Shown here piece by piece: positions 9,012 through 18,841 of a stretch of DNA of 64,000 bases; within the stretch, counting starts at the first letter, position 1; each line of letters opens with the position of its first letter. Source of the DNA: Metamycoplasma arthritidis (GTDB taxonomy: Bacteria; Bacillota_I; Bacilli_A; Mycoplasmatales; Metamycoplasmataceae). The notes beneath the pieces are model-generated. The model had not been told where the DNA came from, did no database searches, and was given only the letters and a program-made list of their open reading frames with translations. A program made the translations under genes and the position numbers. The stretch is taken from contig NZ_LR215047.1 of assembly GCF_900660715.1 (NCBI RefSeq), forward strand, positions 62,001 to 126,000. The letters run 5' to 3'.

Positions 9012-11555
9012 ATGAAAAAGAATTTGAAATTAAAAAAAGCTATCTTTTTTCTTTCATTAAGTAGTCTTTTAAGCTTGCCTCTTATTTCATTGGCATGCGT
9101 AAAAAATGATTTTAATGCCGCGCACGATAACTACATATCGTGAAAAAATGCAGCAAATAAAAATGTTGATTTTTCATATTCATATCCTAATGGTTATGAT
9201 GAAACTGTTAAAAATATTGATTTATTAACCGGCTCAAAAGCTTTGCGCATTGGCTCACAAAAACAACCTAAAATTGATTTCCGTGATAGCATTGCGTTGC
9301 AGCCAACGGAACTTTATTATAAATTTGAATATGCCAAAGCTATAAGTTTGTTATCAGATTCCGGAAATCATCAGTTTACTACCGACACGATTAAAAAAAC
9401 CATTTATCAAGATACACCAGAATCCCAACAAGATTCAGAGTATTTTTACCCTAAAAAAGATAAAGGAAATGGTTTTAATAAACCGTATTTATTCGTTCCT
9501 TCAGGAAAAAGCAATTCAATTAATAGCCCCGAGTTTAAAAAACAACTAAAAGAAGGAGCAAGAAGATTAAGCCTTTCTTTTAAATCAAGTAACTATCCAT
9601 ATAAAAACTACTGAATCAATAGCAAAGGCTATGATTTTGATAAAAAATACGAAGTTACTTACAAAGATTTTCTTTTTGGACTTTTAAAAGTTGCTATGCA
9701 AAACAAGGAATTTCGCGATAAATATATTGAAACACACAACTTAGATGTGGCAAAAGAATTAGAAAGAAAACATTATTCTAAAGATAATCCTTATTTTAAT
9801 GGCATCGATTTTTTCGCTTGATTAGAAAACTTTGGAGTTGACGCTAATCGTTTGTTAGATTTTAGTCTAAAAGATGATGCTTATGACTCAATTGACTTTC
9901 ACTCATTAAGTAATCAAGATATTAATTTTGAAGAATTTTTCCACAACCTTTTTATTTATTCTAATTATTTTAATGCCTTGCCACTTGAATATATTAAAGA
10001 CAAGTACGGACCAGATGTTTTTAGTGGCAAAAATGCTTTAAGTTGATTTTATGATTATGGTAGAAATCATGAAACTCGTTTGTACTCTTCTTATTACTAT
10101 GTGACTAAAAATGATGCCAATGAAACAAAACTTTATCGCAACGTTCAATATCAAAGTCCTAGTGGTAATTGACATAGCAGCAAACATCTAAATGAAATTG
10201 TTTATCGCTATAATCCAATTCCAATTGGCAACGAAACTTTTCAACAACAAATGTACAATGCCTTTAGACAAAACATTGTCTCAGAGTTGAATGTTGACCA
10301 ACTTTCGAGCGATGCTAAAGATGAAATTTTTAAAAACTATCAAAAATACAATTTGAGTTACAATCAAACCTTTGAAAAATACCGTCCACATAACAGCGTT
10401 TCGTTAAATCATTTTCCCAAATCAGCATCGCCATATTTTAATGATTCTTTTAGCAAACTATATTATGGGGTTTCATTAGAAGAGCTTTCGCAAGAAAGCT
10501 TAAAAGCTTCAAGTTTAATTAGTGCAAAAAGTTTAATTTTCAAAAGTCTTTTAAACAATGTCATTAACCCATATGCGTTAAGTCAAAGCGTCAATGATTC
10601 TGATGTTTGAATGTCGCAAGCTCCTAGTGATGCTACTATTAATGCCACAAATAGTGAAACAAGCAACTATAGAACTTTAAAAGATGCTCATGCCAACATT
10701 AATAAACAGATTTTGTTAGAAAATGAAAATTCACTAAATAAAGCCAATGTGACAACTCAACATGATAATAAAAAACATAATCTTGATCCTCAAGCTTTAA
10801 CTTCGCTGGATTTGCAAATGCGCTCTATTGATTTTGAATATATTAAAAAAACCTTGGGCAAAATGATTGACGATTTCTATCAAGCTAATTCTAATGCGCC
10901 ATTAATCAAATGAACGATTCCAATTGTAGGCTTTACACTAACTAAAAGGCAAAATGAAATCGTAAATAAGATTAAGCAAACTTTCAAAAGCATTCATAGC
11001 AAACTAGACCCCGATGTTGTAGTGGTGGATAATTACGACAAATATCAAGAGTATTTTCTAAGAAATAAAAGCATCTACCAAGACAAATCCTTCATTTTAG
11101 AAAATTCTAATAGTTCGGACTTTGTACGCAAATCTTTAGTCGCTAATAATTTTGAGCTACTACTAATTATTAAGAAGTTGCATACGCAAAATCTTTTGAC
11201 AAACGCTTTTCCAGAGCTTAACAAACTAGCTAACGACATTTTTACTCAGCCTGACATTAATAGCCAAATTCTTAGTGATATTACATTAAATGACTTTTAT
11301 AACAACACCCTAAAAAATCATCTTGATCAAAAAAAATTAAACGATCGTATTAACTTACAACTTAATAAATTAAGTATTACTGAAATTGTTAATCTAATTA
11401 ACGAAATTAATAATTTCACTGCTTATACAATCTCATTTCAAAATGCTATTTCACTAGCTAATTTTAGTAAAATGTTATATCAAAAGTTTTTAATAAAACC
11501 AATTTCCTATGATGGACTTGAATATTTACAAGACATCTTAGTTGATGAAAAATAG
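9012..11555 (+). CDS. Large lipoprotein (847 aa), possibly OppA-like substrate-binding
   Basis: AAGGAG precedes the ATG at 9012. The signal peptide ends in a lipobox SLAC near residue 33. Mid-protein elements resemble family-5 peptide-binding proteins: VTYKDFLFGLLK (compare the VTAxDF... helix) and LPLEYIKDKYG (compare the P.hi.eKyG element). The resemblance is weak and judged by eye. If correct it would capture peptides for import or act as an adhesin-like surface protein, as OppA does in M. hominis. No Opp permease genes are in the window. It lies between the ZIP-like transporter and a short lipoprotein in one rightward unit. Alternative: an unrelated surface lipoprotein. Confidence 0.8.
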
Positions 11556-11567
11556 AAAGGAAAGATA

Positions 11568-12008
11568 ATGAAAAAAAGATTACTTTTAATTAGTTCCATG
11601 TCAACTGCCGCAGTAACTTTATCATTGCTATCAGTTTCATGCGTGAAGCTAATTCCTGAATTTAAACCAGAAATTTTAAATTCATCACAACTTCAAACTA
11701 TTCGTGAAAGTTTTGTTTTTAAAAGGACAGAAGAAGGCAAAAAACTTTCAATCAAAGAACTACACCAAATTATGAAAAAAGCTCGTCAAGCAAGCGAAAA
11801 TCCTATTGAATTTAAAAATAACAAAGAACTTAGAAAATATATTATTTTAGACTTTGTCGATGTAAATAGCATTGCTGACGGCCACACTATGAAAATCTTC
11901 GATCCTGAATATGATCCAGCCACCGACAGCATCAAATTTAGAGTACTAATAGGCTGCGACACTGAGCCTAGAGAATTAGATGAGGATTTTTGATTAGACA
12001 AAAGTTAA
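11568..12008 (+). CDS. Small lipoprotein (146 aa), function unknown
   Basis: The start MKKRLLLISS and lipobox SVSC at about residue 25 mark a lipoprotein. AGAAAGGAAAG upstream is a good ribosome-binding site, and the gene begins 12 bp after the 847-aa lipoprotein, so they are one operon. The mature part is charged and acidic toward the end. One TGA (Trp) lies five codons before the TAA stop, and a standard-code reading would truncate it there. A terminator hairpin overlaps the stop codon. The pairing of a long and a short lipoprotein gene mirrors the pair at 199-3076 on the other strand. Confidence 0.82.
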
Positions 12009-12040
12009 AATCGATACCAAAGTTAGGCATCGATTTTTTT
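12007..12040 (+). terminator. Intrinsic terminator
   Basis: AAAATCGAT (12007-12015) pairs with ATCGATTTT (12029-12037), followed by T residues. It ends the ZIP/lipoprotein unit. The next gene arrives from the opposite strand with its stop at 12053, so it may act in both directions. Confidence 0.75.
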
Positions 12041-12052
12041 ATATTTTTTTAA

Positions 12053-13465
12053 TTATTCAAATTCAACTTCACTATATATAGGCGCGTGATCAGATACTAG
12101 TTTTCTTATTTCACTAGTTTCAATTTTTCCATTATGTAATTCTTTGAAAAGATTTGTAAATTCATCATCTTTACTCAAGTCTCATAGTTTATAGATGCCA
12201 TGATTTGAAGTCTTAAATTTGGTTTTTGTGAACATTTTATCATATGGTTGTGAGTAGTTGCCGGCCTTTATTCCTAATGATGTTGCAAACTCAAGGTTAT
12301 CTTTAAAAGCGGATTGATATTTTTTGAATAATTCTTCACCAAAAGCAAATTTTTCTTTGCCCGCTTTGATGTTGGTGTCTCCGCTAAAGAAGATATCTTC
12401 GTTTTCGCCATCAATTTCGTCAAAATGATCAAGTACATTTGCAAGTTGTCTAGCTTCTGCTAGCTCTTGATTGCCGACTCCACTAGTTGTTCCTTCACCT
12501 TTGCTTCCGCCAGGGCTATCAAAATGGTCGAAAACAAATGTAAAATCTTCTTTTTTCCCTTTTAATCATTGGAATTTAACACCATATGGTGGTCGTACAT
12601 ACTCGGCTTTGTTATGTTTTTTAATAAATTCTGAATTGAATTTTTCTATATAACTATAGCCTATTTCTTTTTTATTATTCTTAGTCTTTTCAAATGGAAT
12701 AGTTTTAATTTTTTGGCTATTATAAATTACTCCGACATGTTCAGCTTGCAAATTGCCAGCATATGAGCCTTTAAGTTTTTTTGATGCAACATAAGAATAT
12801 GTGCCACTGCCGGCTAGTTTATTCAATTGAGCAACGACTTCTTTAACGGCTTCTTCGCTAAATACTTCCGTTAGGCCAACGACATCATAGTCAATTTTTT
12901 TAATTAAAGCGGCAATGGCAGCAATTTTTTTATCATTTTTGTCGCTTAATTTAAGAACATTCCAATGTCCTCATTTCATTTTTTGTTTTCCATTTGACTT
13001 TTTATTAAGGCCATCTTTAGACTTTTCATCATTTTGGGTTTTTGGGTTCTTTTCTTTAGACTTACGTCCGGGTTTTTCCTTTGGTTTTTCTTGCGGTTTC
13101 AAGTTTTCCAAGATAGACTCATACTTTAACTTAATTATTTTGACATCCGAACTATAAGGATATCTTCTGTCTTTATATCTAAGACGGAATTTAACATTAA
13201 TTTCTTTATTTTCACGATCCACTCAAAGATCTAAAATTTCTAACTCAGTTCCTTCGGGTAGAATGCTGTCAATTAGCTCTTCTAATTTATTGCTATTAAT
13301 TTGTTTTTGTTTAAGCAAAATGGCCGCTTGATTAGCCTTGGCATTTAAATCTTGATAAGATTTAGATTCATTATTTGGAATGCAACTAATTGTAAATAAT
13401 GGGAGTGTAATTATTGGTGTAGCTACTAATAAACTAACTTTTAACGATTTCATCTTATTTTTCAT
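12053..13465 (-). CDS. Surface nuclease lipoprotein, endonuclease/exonuclease/phosphatase fold (470 aa)
   Basis: A lipobox TISC near residue 29 anchors the protein outside. A Lys/Pro-rich linker (about residues 135-165) precedes the catalytic domain. Motifs of the EEP (MnuA/DNase I-like) family are present in order: WN...LTEVF (metal-binding Asn and Glu), HFDSPGG (His), SGDTN (Asp, Asn), SNHG and the C-terminal SDH. Such membrane nucleases degrade host nucleic acid to supply nucleotides that mycoplasmas cannot make. The start could be ATG at 13465 or four codons later; neither has a clear Shine-Dalgarno. It is flanked by terminators on both sides, so probably monocistronic. Confidence 0.85.
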
Positions 13466-13493
13466 ATCAATAATTTTATTATTGCTTAATTAA

Positions 13494-13527
13494 AAAACGC
13501 CTTTTTCAAAGCGTTAAAAGGCGTTTT
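13494..13527 (-). terminator. Intrinsic terminator of uvrB
   Basis: AAAACGCCTTTT (13494-13505) and AAAAGGCGTTTT (13516-13527) form a 12-bp perfect stem, with a T-run on the minus strand. It lies 5 bp after the uvrB stop. Confidence 0.8.
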
Positions 13528-13532
13528 AACAA

Positions 13533-15515
13533 TTATTTATCCAATTCTATGCCAATTTCTATTAGATAATCACGAATCTCAATTGCTTCTTCAAATTTGT
13601 TGGCTTTAGCTAATTGAGTCATCTTGCGAACCATTTGATCAATGAATTTTTTATTATGTTTCATTTGGCTAAGGTCTTTTTCACCATAGTATTTTGAATG
13701 ATCTTCACTAAGAATGCCATTTTGAATTGGCGGAGCAATCGGTTTTACAATTGTTTTTGGAATGATATTATGTTTTTCGTTATATTCGCTTTGAATTTTC
13801 CTTTTAAATAAATTATCTTCAATGCATTCACGCATGCTACTTGTTATTTCATTGGCATAAAAAATAACTTTACCATGGTCATTTCGCGCCGCTCTACCAA
13901 CAATTTGGATTAAGCTTCTAGTGTCACGCATTAGTCCAGTGCTATCGGCGTTTAAAACGCAAATCAAACTAACTTCTGGTAAGTCAATTCCTTCTTTAAG
14001 CAAATTAATTCCAACAACGACATCGAACTTGCCCATTCTAAGCCCTTTTAGAATTTCGTTACGTTCAAAAATCTTAAAACGATCGTGAATATAAGCACTT
14101 TTGATTTTCTTTTCTTGCAAGAATAAAGACAGCTCTTCAGCATTTTTCTTGGTAGTAGTTAGAATCAAGGTTCGTTCTTTTTTTGCTATTTGCTCTTTAA
14201 GATGGTCATAAATATCTTCAATTTGATTGTCGCGACTGTGGATTTCAATAATAGGATCTAGCAAACCAGTTGGCCGAATATACTGAGTAACAATCTCGCC
14301 ATGGGTTAAATCAAGTTCATAGTCGCCAGGAGTGGCGGAAATGTAGATTTTAGGAAATTTGAATTCGGCAAACTCTTCAAAACGTAATGGACGATTATCA
14401 AGGGCAGATGGTAGTCTAAAACCATATTCAACTAAACTAAGTTTTCTGGCACGATCACCATTATGCATACCATGCAATTGGGGAATCATTAAGTGACTTT
14501 CATCAATAAAAATAACACTATCATCTGGTAAGTAGTCAAACAAAGTATAAGGGCGTTGTCCTGGAGCTCTGCCATCTAGATATCTAGAGTAGTTTTCAAT
14601 TCCCGAAGTGTAACCAAACTCTAGTAGTGAATCAAGATCGTTCAAAGTACGATCCTTAATTCTTTGCGCTTCAAGAAGCTTATCGTGCGATTTAAAGTAT
14701 TCAATCCGCTCAGAAAGCTCTTGTTTAATTAGATCTACAGTATTTTGAATGGTATTCTCATGCACGGTATAAGTAGTGGCCGGGAAAAGCGTCATATTTT
14801 TTCTTGACCCTTCAACATTTTTCGAAAGAGGATCAATTAAAGTAATAGCTTCAATTTCATTACCAAACATATCAATTCGAATATTAGTATCACTAACATA
14901 TCCGGGACAAATTTCAATGCTGTCACCTTTAACATCAAATTGTCCTTTATTTAGTTCCATGCGGTTTCTTTCGTATCCAATTTGCGAAAGTTTTAGTAGC
15001 AAACTCTTTCGATCGATTTGCATACCCACTTCAATGGGAAAAAAGTTTTGGCGATAGTGCTTAGGATTGCTTTCACCATAAATAGCTGCAACTGAGGCAA
15101 CAACAATAGTGTCTTTTCTAATACTTAAGGCATTGATAGCTGACATTCGCATCGCTTCTAATTCCTTATTGTTTTTACTAGTTTTTTCAATATAAAGATC
15201 GCTCTTAGGAATGTAGGCTTCAGGTTTATAAAAATCAAAATACGAAACAAAGTATTCAACACGGTTATCTGGAAATAGCGCTTTTAGCTCACTATATAGT
15301 TGACTTGCCAAAGTTTTGTTGTGGCTAATGATTAAAGAAGGACGATTTAGTTGTGCAATAACATTAGCAATAGTAAATGTTTTACCCGAACCGGTTACTC
15401 CCAAAAGGACTTGATGTTCTTTTTTTTCATCAATGCCATCTACTAGTGCTTTGATTGCTTCTGGTTGATCGCCCGAAGGAGCAAATGGACTATGTAATAC
15501 AAATTTTTCTTCCAT
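13533..15515 (-). CDS. uvrB: Excinuclease ABC subunit B
   Basis: UvrB is the damage-verifying helicase-like subunit of nucleotide excision repair and acts with UvrA and UvrC. Visible: Walker A GVTGSGKT (about residues 39-46), the beta-hairpin region, Walker B-like DESHLMIPQL, the helicase C-terminal motifs (GINLLKEGIDLPE, QIVGRAAR) and the C-terminal UVR motif (FEEAIEIRDYL). The length of 660 aa is normal. ATG at 15515 is chosen over an upstream TTG because AAGGAAG lies just before it and family N-termini begin near FxLxSxFxPxGDQP. It is divergent from an AlkD-type glycosylase gene 105 bp away. Confidence 0.97.
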   Translation of the reverse strand: MEEKFVLHSPFAPSGDQPEAIKALVDGIDEKKEHQVLLGVTGSGKTFTIANVIAQLNRPSLIISHNKTLASQLYSELKALFPDNRVEYFVSYFDFYKPEAYIPKSDLYIEKTSKNNKELEAMRMSAINALSIRKDTIVVASVAAIYGESNPKHYRQNFFPIEVGMQIDRKSLLLKLSQIGYERNRMELNKGQFDVKGDSIEICPGYVSDTNIRIDMFGNEIEAITLIDPLSKNVEGSRKNMTLFPATTYTVHENTIQNTVDLIKQELSERIEYFKSHDKLLEAQRIKDRTLNDLDSLLEFGYTSGIENYSRYLDGRAPGQRPYTLFDYLPDDSVIFIDESHLMIPQLHGMHNGDRARKLSLVEYGFRLPSALDNRPLRFEEFAEFKFPKIYISATPGDYELDLTHGEIVTQYIRPTGLLDPIIEIHSRDNQIEDIYDHLKEQIAKKERTLILTTTKKNAEELSLFLQEKKIKSAYIHDRFKIFERNEILKGLRMGKFDVVVGINLLKEGIDLPEVSLICVLNADSTGLMRDTRSLIQIVGRAARNDHGKVIFYANEITSSMRECIEDNLFKRKIQSEYNEKHNIIPKTIVKPIAPPIQNGILSEDHSKYYGEKDLSQMKHNKKFIDQMVRKMTQLAKANKFEEAIEIRDYLIEIGIELDK

Positions 15516-15620
15516 AACTTCCTTAATTTTACTATTAATCAACTTAGTTATTCAAAAAGTTATTAGCGATTTAATATTCTTTAAAATTTACTAAAAAAAA
15601 GTCTGATGGAGTTTCGTTAA

Positions 15621-16361
15621 ATGAGCACAAATAAAATAAATAATTTTGATCTTGAGCCATTTTTAAGTGTGTCTTCGGACGATGATCTTTATAAGTTATT
15701 AAGCAAATTTCAAGATCTAAATTATCAAAATTTCACCGCAAAGCTAGTACCAAATATTGACAAGAATACTATTATTGGAATTCGCTTTCCACTCCTTAAA
15801 AAAATTGCGAAAGTTTTTTCTAAAAATCACTATTCTAAGACTTTTATGAATAACTTGCCGCATCAATATTTCGAATTTAATATTTTGCATGCATATTTGT
15901 TAGATTTGGATGATGATGTTGATTTATTCTTCTTAAATGTTGATAAATTTTTGCCTTACATTGATAATTGAGCTGTATGCGATATTTATTCATTTCCGAT
16001 AATAAAGAAATTTCCGAAAAAAACCTATGATAATGTTAAAAATTGAATTCATTCATCACATATTTACACACAAAGATTTGCCATAGGGATTTTACTAAGA
16101 TATTTTTTAGATGCTGAATTATTTTTGCCTGAAATGTTGGATTTAGTGGCAGCAATTAAAAGCGAGGAATATTACTTGAACATGATGATTGCTTGATATT
16201 TTTCCGTCGCTCTGGTTAAACAATACGATTTAGCGATTTGTTTGTTAAAAGAAAAACGCTTTAGTAAATGAGTTCATAATAAAACAATTCAAAAAGCTAT
16301 TGAAAGTTTTAGAGTGTCTCTAGAAACAAAAGCCTATTTAAAAACCTTGAAAATAAAATAG
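15621..16361 (+). CDS. AlkD-family DNA alkylation repair glycosylase (246 aa)
   Basis: HEAT-repeat-like helical protein of the AlkD family, which removes bulky or alkylated purines. The signature Trp-x3-Asp is present (W117, D121 in NWAVCD), with the same spacing as the catalytic W109/D113 of Bacillus cereus AlkD. Downstream helices contain QRFAIGILLRYF and MIAWYFSVALVKQY, matching the family's later repeats. GGAG about 10 bases upstream supports ATG 15621. It is divergent from uvrB, so two repair genes share one intergenic region. The gene needs five TGA codons read as Trp. Confidence 0.85.
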
Positions 16362-16400
16362 CTATCAAAAAGCTTCCCAAATTAAAAAATGCCCTTCTTA

Positions 16401-16409
16401 TGTTAAAAT
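16401..16409 (+). promoter_or_regulatory. Extended -10 element, likely leaderless transcript
   Basis: TG-T-TAAAAT at 16401-16409 is an extended -10 box. The ATG of the LRR lipoprotein starts only 8 bases further on, so transcription would begin at or next to the start codon. No Shine-Dalgarno is present. Confidence 0.5.
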
Positions 16410-16416
16410 TGTACTT

Positions 16417-17226
16417 ATGAAAAAAATCAAAAATAAATTATTACTAGGAGCCGCTTTATTTTCAGTGCCAATCGGTTTGGCAGCCACCACTTATTCATGT
16501 GCTTGCCAAGGCGAACAAGCAAATTCCTTTGCTGCTGATTTTTTTAGAAAAGAAGCTAACCTATACAATAAAGCGACTAAAACTTTAGATCTTTCAAAAC
16601 TTCATTTAACCCATATTCCAGCTGGTTCATTTTCAAAACTAGCCATTTCTGGCATTATTGCTGGTGCTAAAAAATCTAACGGAGCTTTTAAAACAGATTT
16701 AGAAAAAATCGCTGATCTTGAAAAAATTATTTTACCTTCGTCTCTTGAATATATTGGTAAAGGCGCTTTTGAAAGTTTGGGAATAAAAGAAGTAACGTTT
16801 GCTGCTGCAAGCCAACCACTAGTGATTGATGAAAGAGCATTTTATGATAATATGCTAACTTCACTTACTTTACCTAAAAATACCACCAATCTTAAAAAAC
16901 AAGCATTTGCTGCTAATAGAATAAGCAATATTAGTTTGAATGATGAGTTAAAAGAAATTGCTGATGGCGCCCTTTCTGACAATTCTTTAAGTAGCATTGA
17001 CCTTAAAAAAGTAACAACTCTGGGGCATGGCGCTTTGGCTGGCAATAAATTTAATGCCATCACTTTGCCCGCTACCTTAAGCAAGGCTCCAATTGATTTT
17101 ATTGATGATTTAATTGATCCTGAAAAAGCCAATAAAGTTTCAGTAACAGTATTAAACGAAACTTTGAAAAAAGAACTTATTGAAAAATTAAAAGCTGATC
17201 CTAAACATAACATTACTATTAATTAA
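16417..17226 (+). CDS. BspA-like leucine-rich-repeat lipoprotein (269 aa)
   Basis: Signal peptide with lipobox ending YSC near residue 28. About five consecutive repeats of roughly 22-23 residues follow, of the Treponema/BspA LRR type: IGKGAF...IKEVTF, IDERAF...LTSLTLP, LKKQAF...ISNISLN, IADGAL...LSSIDLK, LGHGAL...FNAITLP. Such proteins are surface-exposed and often mediate adhesion to host or bacterial partners. The family is subject to copy-number change through the repeats. The gene appears leaderless and is followed by a long terminator stem. A complete, short member; no truncation is visible. Confidence 0.88.
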   Translation: MKKIKNKLLLGAALFSVPIGLAATTYSCACQGEQANSFAADFFRKEANLYNKATKTLDLSKLHLTHIPAGSFSKLAISGIIAGAKKSNGAFKTDLEKIADLEKIILPSSLEYIGKGAFESLGIKEVTFAAASQPLVIDERAFYDNMLTSLTLPKNTTNLKKQAFAANRISNISLNDELKEIADGALSDNSLSSIDLKKVTTLGHGALAGNKFNAITLPATLSKAPIDFIDDLIDPEKANKVSVTVLNETLKKELIEKLKADPKHNITIN

Positions 17227-17238
17227 TAAAGCCCAAAT

Positions 17239-17290
17239 AAATTAAAAAAGTGAGTCCCCCAAGATTGAAGGATGCTCACTTTTTTAATTT
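17239..17290. terminator. Long bidirectional terminator stem
   Basis: A 16-bp perfect stem (17239-17254 with 17275-17290), containing GTGAG/CTCAC flanked by A- and T-runs, separates the convergent LRR lipoprotein and vapD genes and can stop both. Confidence 0.85.
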
Positions 17291-17316
17291 ATATCATTAT
17301 AAGATAAATTTGCTTA

Positions 17317-17697
17317 TTAAAACATTCAGTTTTTACCCTTACTATTTTTGGTTTTACCAAGTTCAATATCGTCTTCTTCTTCCTCTTCTTCAATTTGGGT
17401 CATGACACGACTTGATTTAATATACTCAGTAAAATTAGACATATCCTCCATTTTAAAGACATGAAAACTACCAAGCGATTTGACAAATCAAGGGATTTCT
17501 TTTAAGTGCTTTACTGCTTGAAAGATTTGCACTAAATTATTAATCGATCTTGAGAAATAAAAACTGTTAGAAAGTCAATGGAAGCCATAATGACGCAAGA
17601 TGTCACGGATTTCTTCATAAGCATCATGATGATTTTTCTCCATTCCATATTCTTTTTTTAAAACTTCTTTGCTAAGATAAAAAACTAGTCCATACAT
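17317..17697 (-). CDS. vapD: VapD-family protein (126 aa)
   Basis: The start MYGLVFYLS, then HDAYEEIRDILRHYGF and SNSFYFS, matches the VapD / Cas2-like fold: a hydrophobic first strand, an AY..I...L...GF helix and a second strand. VapD proteins are small ribonucleases found on plasmids, in toxin-antitoxin-like settings and in pathogens. A Glu-rich acidic run (about residues 102-109) near the C-terminus is unusual and may be a lineage extension. No partner antitoxin gene is adjacent. ATG at 17697 has GAGG about 10 bases upstream. Two of the three Trp codons are TGA-encoded within the conserved part. Confidence 0.7.
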
Positions 17698-17883
17698 CTG
17701 TTTTACCTCGTTTTATATTGATTATTTATTAGAAAATCAAAGTATTTAACTTATGAATTATAACACATAAATTCAAATAAACACTTATCGCAGACTTAGC
17801 AAAAGTTTAAAAGATAATTAGCATTTTTATTTTTTATACAAGCTTTAATTTAAATTTTGAGCAAACTATTGTTAGCAGTGTTG

Positions 17884-18324
17884 TTAATCTTTTAAGTGAT
17901 TGTAAAATTCATCAGAAACTTTTTCACATCATTCGTTATATGTGTCGATGCTAGTAACCGCAATTGCAATATGAGAAAATCAACTATCTTTTTTAGCGCC
18001 ATGTCAATGCTTTGTTCCGGCGGGAACAACAATAACACTTCCTTATTTTAGCTCTTGAACTTCTTTGCCTTCGACTTGATGTCATCATTCGTCAGCGGTA
18101 CAAATAAGGATTTGCCCGCCACCTTTTTTGGCGTGGTGAATATGTCAATTATTACGACAACCCGTTGCAAAAGTCACATTAAACATGGATAGATTAGTAC
18201 TTTGACTGTCTATTGGCGGTTTTAAAAAACTACTACCATTGAAATACTGAGCAAAATCATTGTTAGGTAATCTCAATCCAAACATATTGGCGGCATCAAA
18301 GTCTCTTTTATTTTGATATTTCAT
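17884..18324 (-). pseudogene. Cupin-domain protein interrupted by an in-frame TAA
   Basis: From ATG 18324 (AAGGA upstream) the frame encodes a small cupin: NNWHIHHAKKGGG, ADEWWHQVEGKEVQELK, then GSVIVVPAGTKHWHGA and a C-terminal helix ending at TAA 17884. A TAA at 18043-18045 interrupts it exactly where the family usually has a Glu or similar residue before GD/GSVI, so a single G-to-T change (GAA to TAA on the minus strand) is likely. TAA is a genuine stop in mycoplasmas. The first cupin motif is intact before the stop and the second is cut off. It lies 14 bp after the CMD-like gene, a common pairing. Confidence 0.8.
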
Positions 18325-18337
18325 AAATCCTTCTACA

Positions 18338-18664
18338 TTAATTTTCTTTTTCAAAAACTTCTTTTGTAATCTTAAATGCTGAGCAAGCTTTAGGTCAGCC
18401 AACATAAAAAGCCAAATGCGTAATAATTTCACTAATTTCTTCTTTAGTTATACCATTTTCTTGTCCGATCTTTAAATGTGCAACTAGTTGTTCAAAATTG
18501 CCTACGGATATTAAAGCAGAAATAGTAATCATGCTCCGATCTTTTGGGATAAGTTCTTTTTTGCGTGATCAAACTTGACCAAATAAAACATCATCATTAA
18601 GTTCTGCAAATTTTGGTGCAAATCCGTCAAGCAAATCACGACCTGCGGTTTGTTTCTTTGCCAC
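18338..18664 (-). CDS. Carboxymuconolactone-decarboxylase (AhpD-like) family protein (108 aa)
   Basis: Family hallmarks are in order: KDRSMITISALISVGNFEQL, VAHLKIGQENGITKEEI, and SEIITHLAFYVGWPKACSAF. Members are small helical proteins acting as decarboxylases or peroxide/thiol-linked reductases. The CxxC of true AhpD is absent here, so peroxidase activity is not supported. An in-frame stop directly precedes GTG 18664, so the GTG is the earliest possible start; there is no clear ribosome-binding site. It is followed by a cupin gene, as in many bacteria where the two are adjacent or fused, but here the cupin is broken. Confidence 0.8.
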
Positions 18665-18776
18665 TTATAATGTCTATTCTTTTCTAATTTATAAAAGCAA
18701 AAAATAAAATTAATCTTATAAGTATCATTTATAACTCATCTTTGATTTTTTACATAAATAGTTAAAAAGTAGATTT

Positions 18777-18811
18777 AAAAAAATAGGCGTTTTCTGATGT
18801 GCCTATTTTTT
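18777..18811 (-). terminator. Intrinsic terminator of the 282-aa lipoprotein gene
   Basis: AAAAAATAGGC and GCCTATTTTTT form the stem with a T-run on the minus strand, about 30 bp after the stop at 18842. Confidence 0.75.
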
Positions 18812-18841
18812 GCATGTTAATTATTTTATTAAAATGATTTT

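Noticed and set aside
16842-17213. Minus-strand open frame inside the LRR lipoprotein gene
   Set aside because: It is a shadow of the repeat-containing gene, without start signals.
18338-18664. CMD-like protein as a true AhpD peroxidase partner
   Set aside because: The CxxC redox motif of AhpD is not present, so only family membership is claimed.
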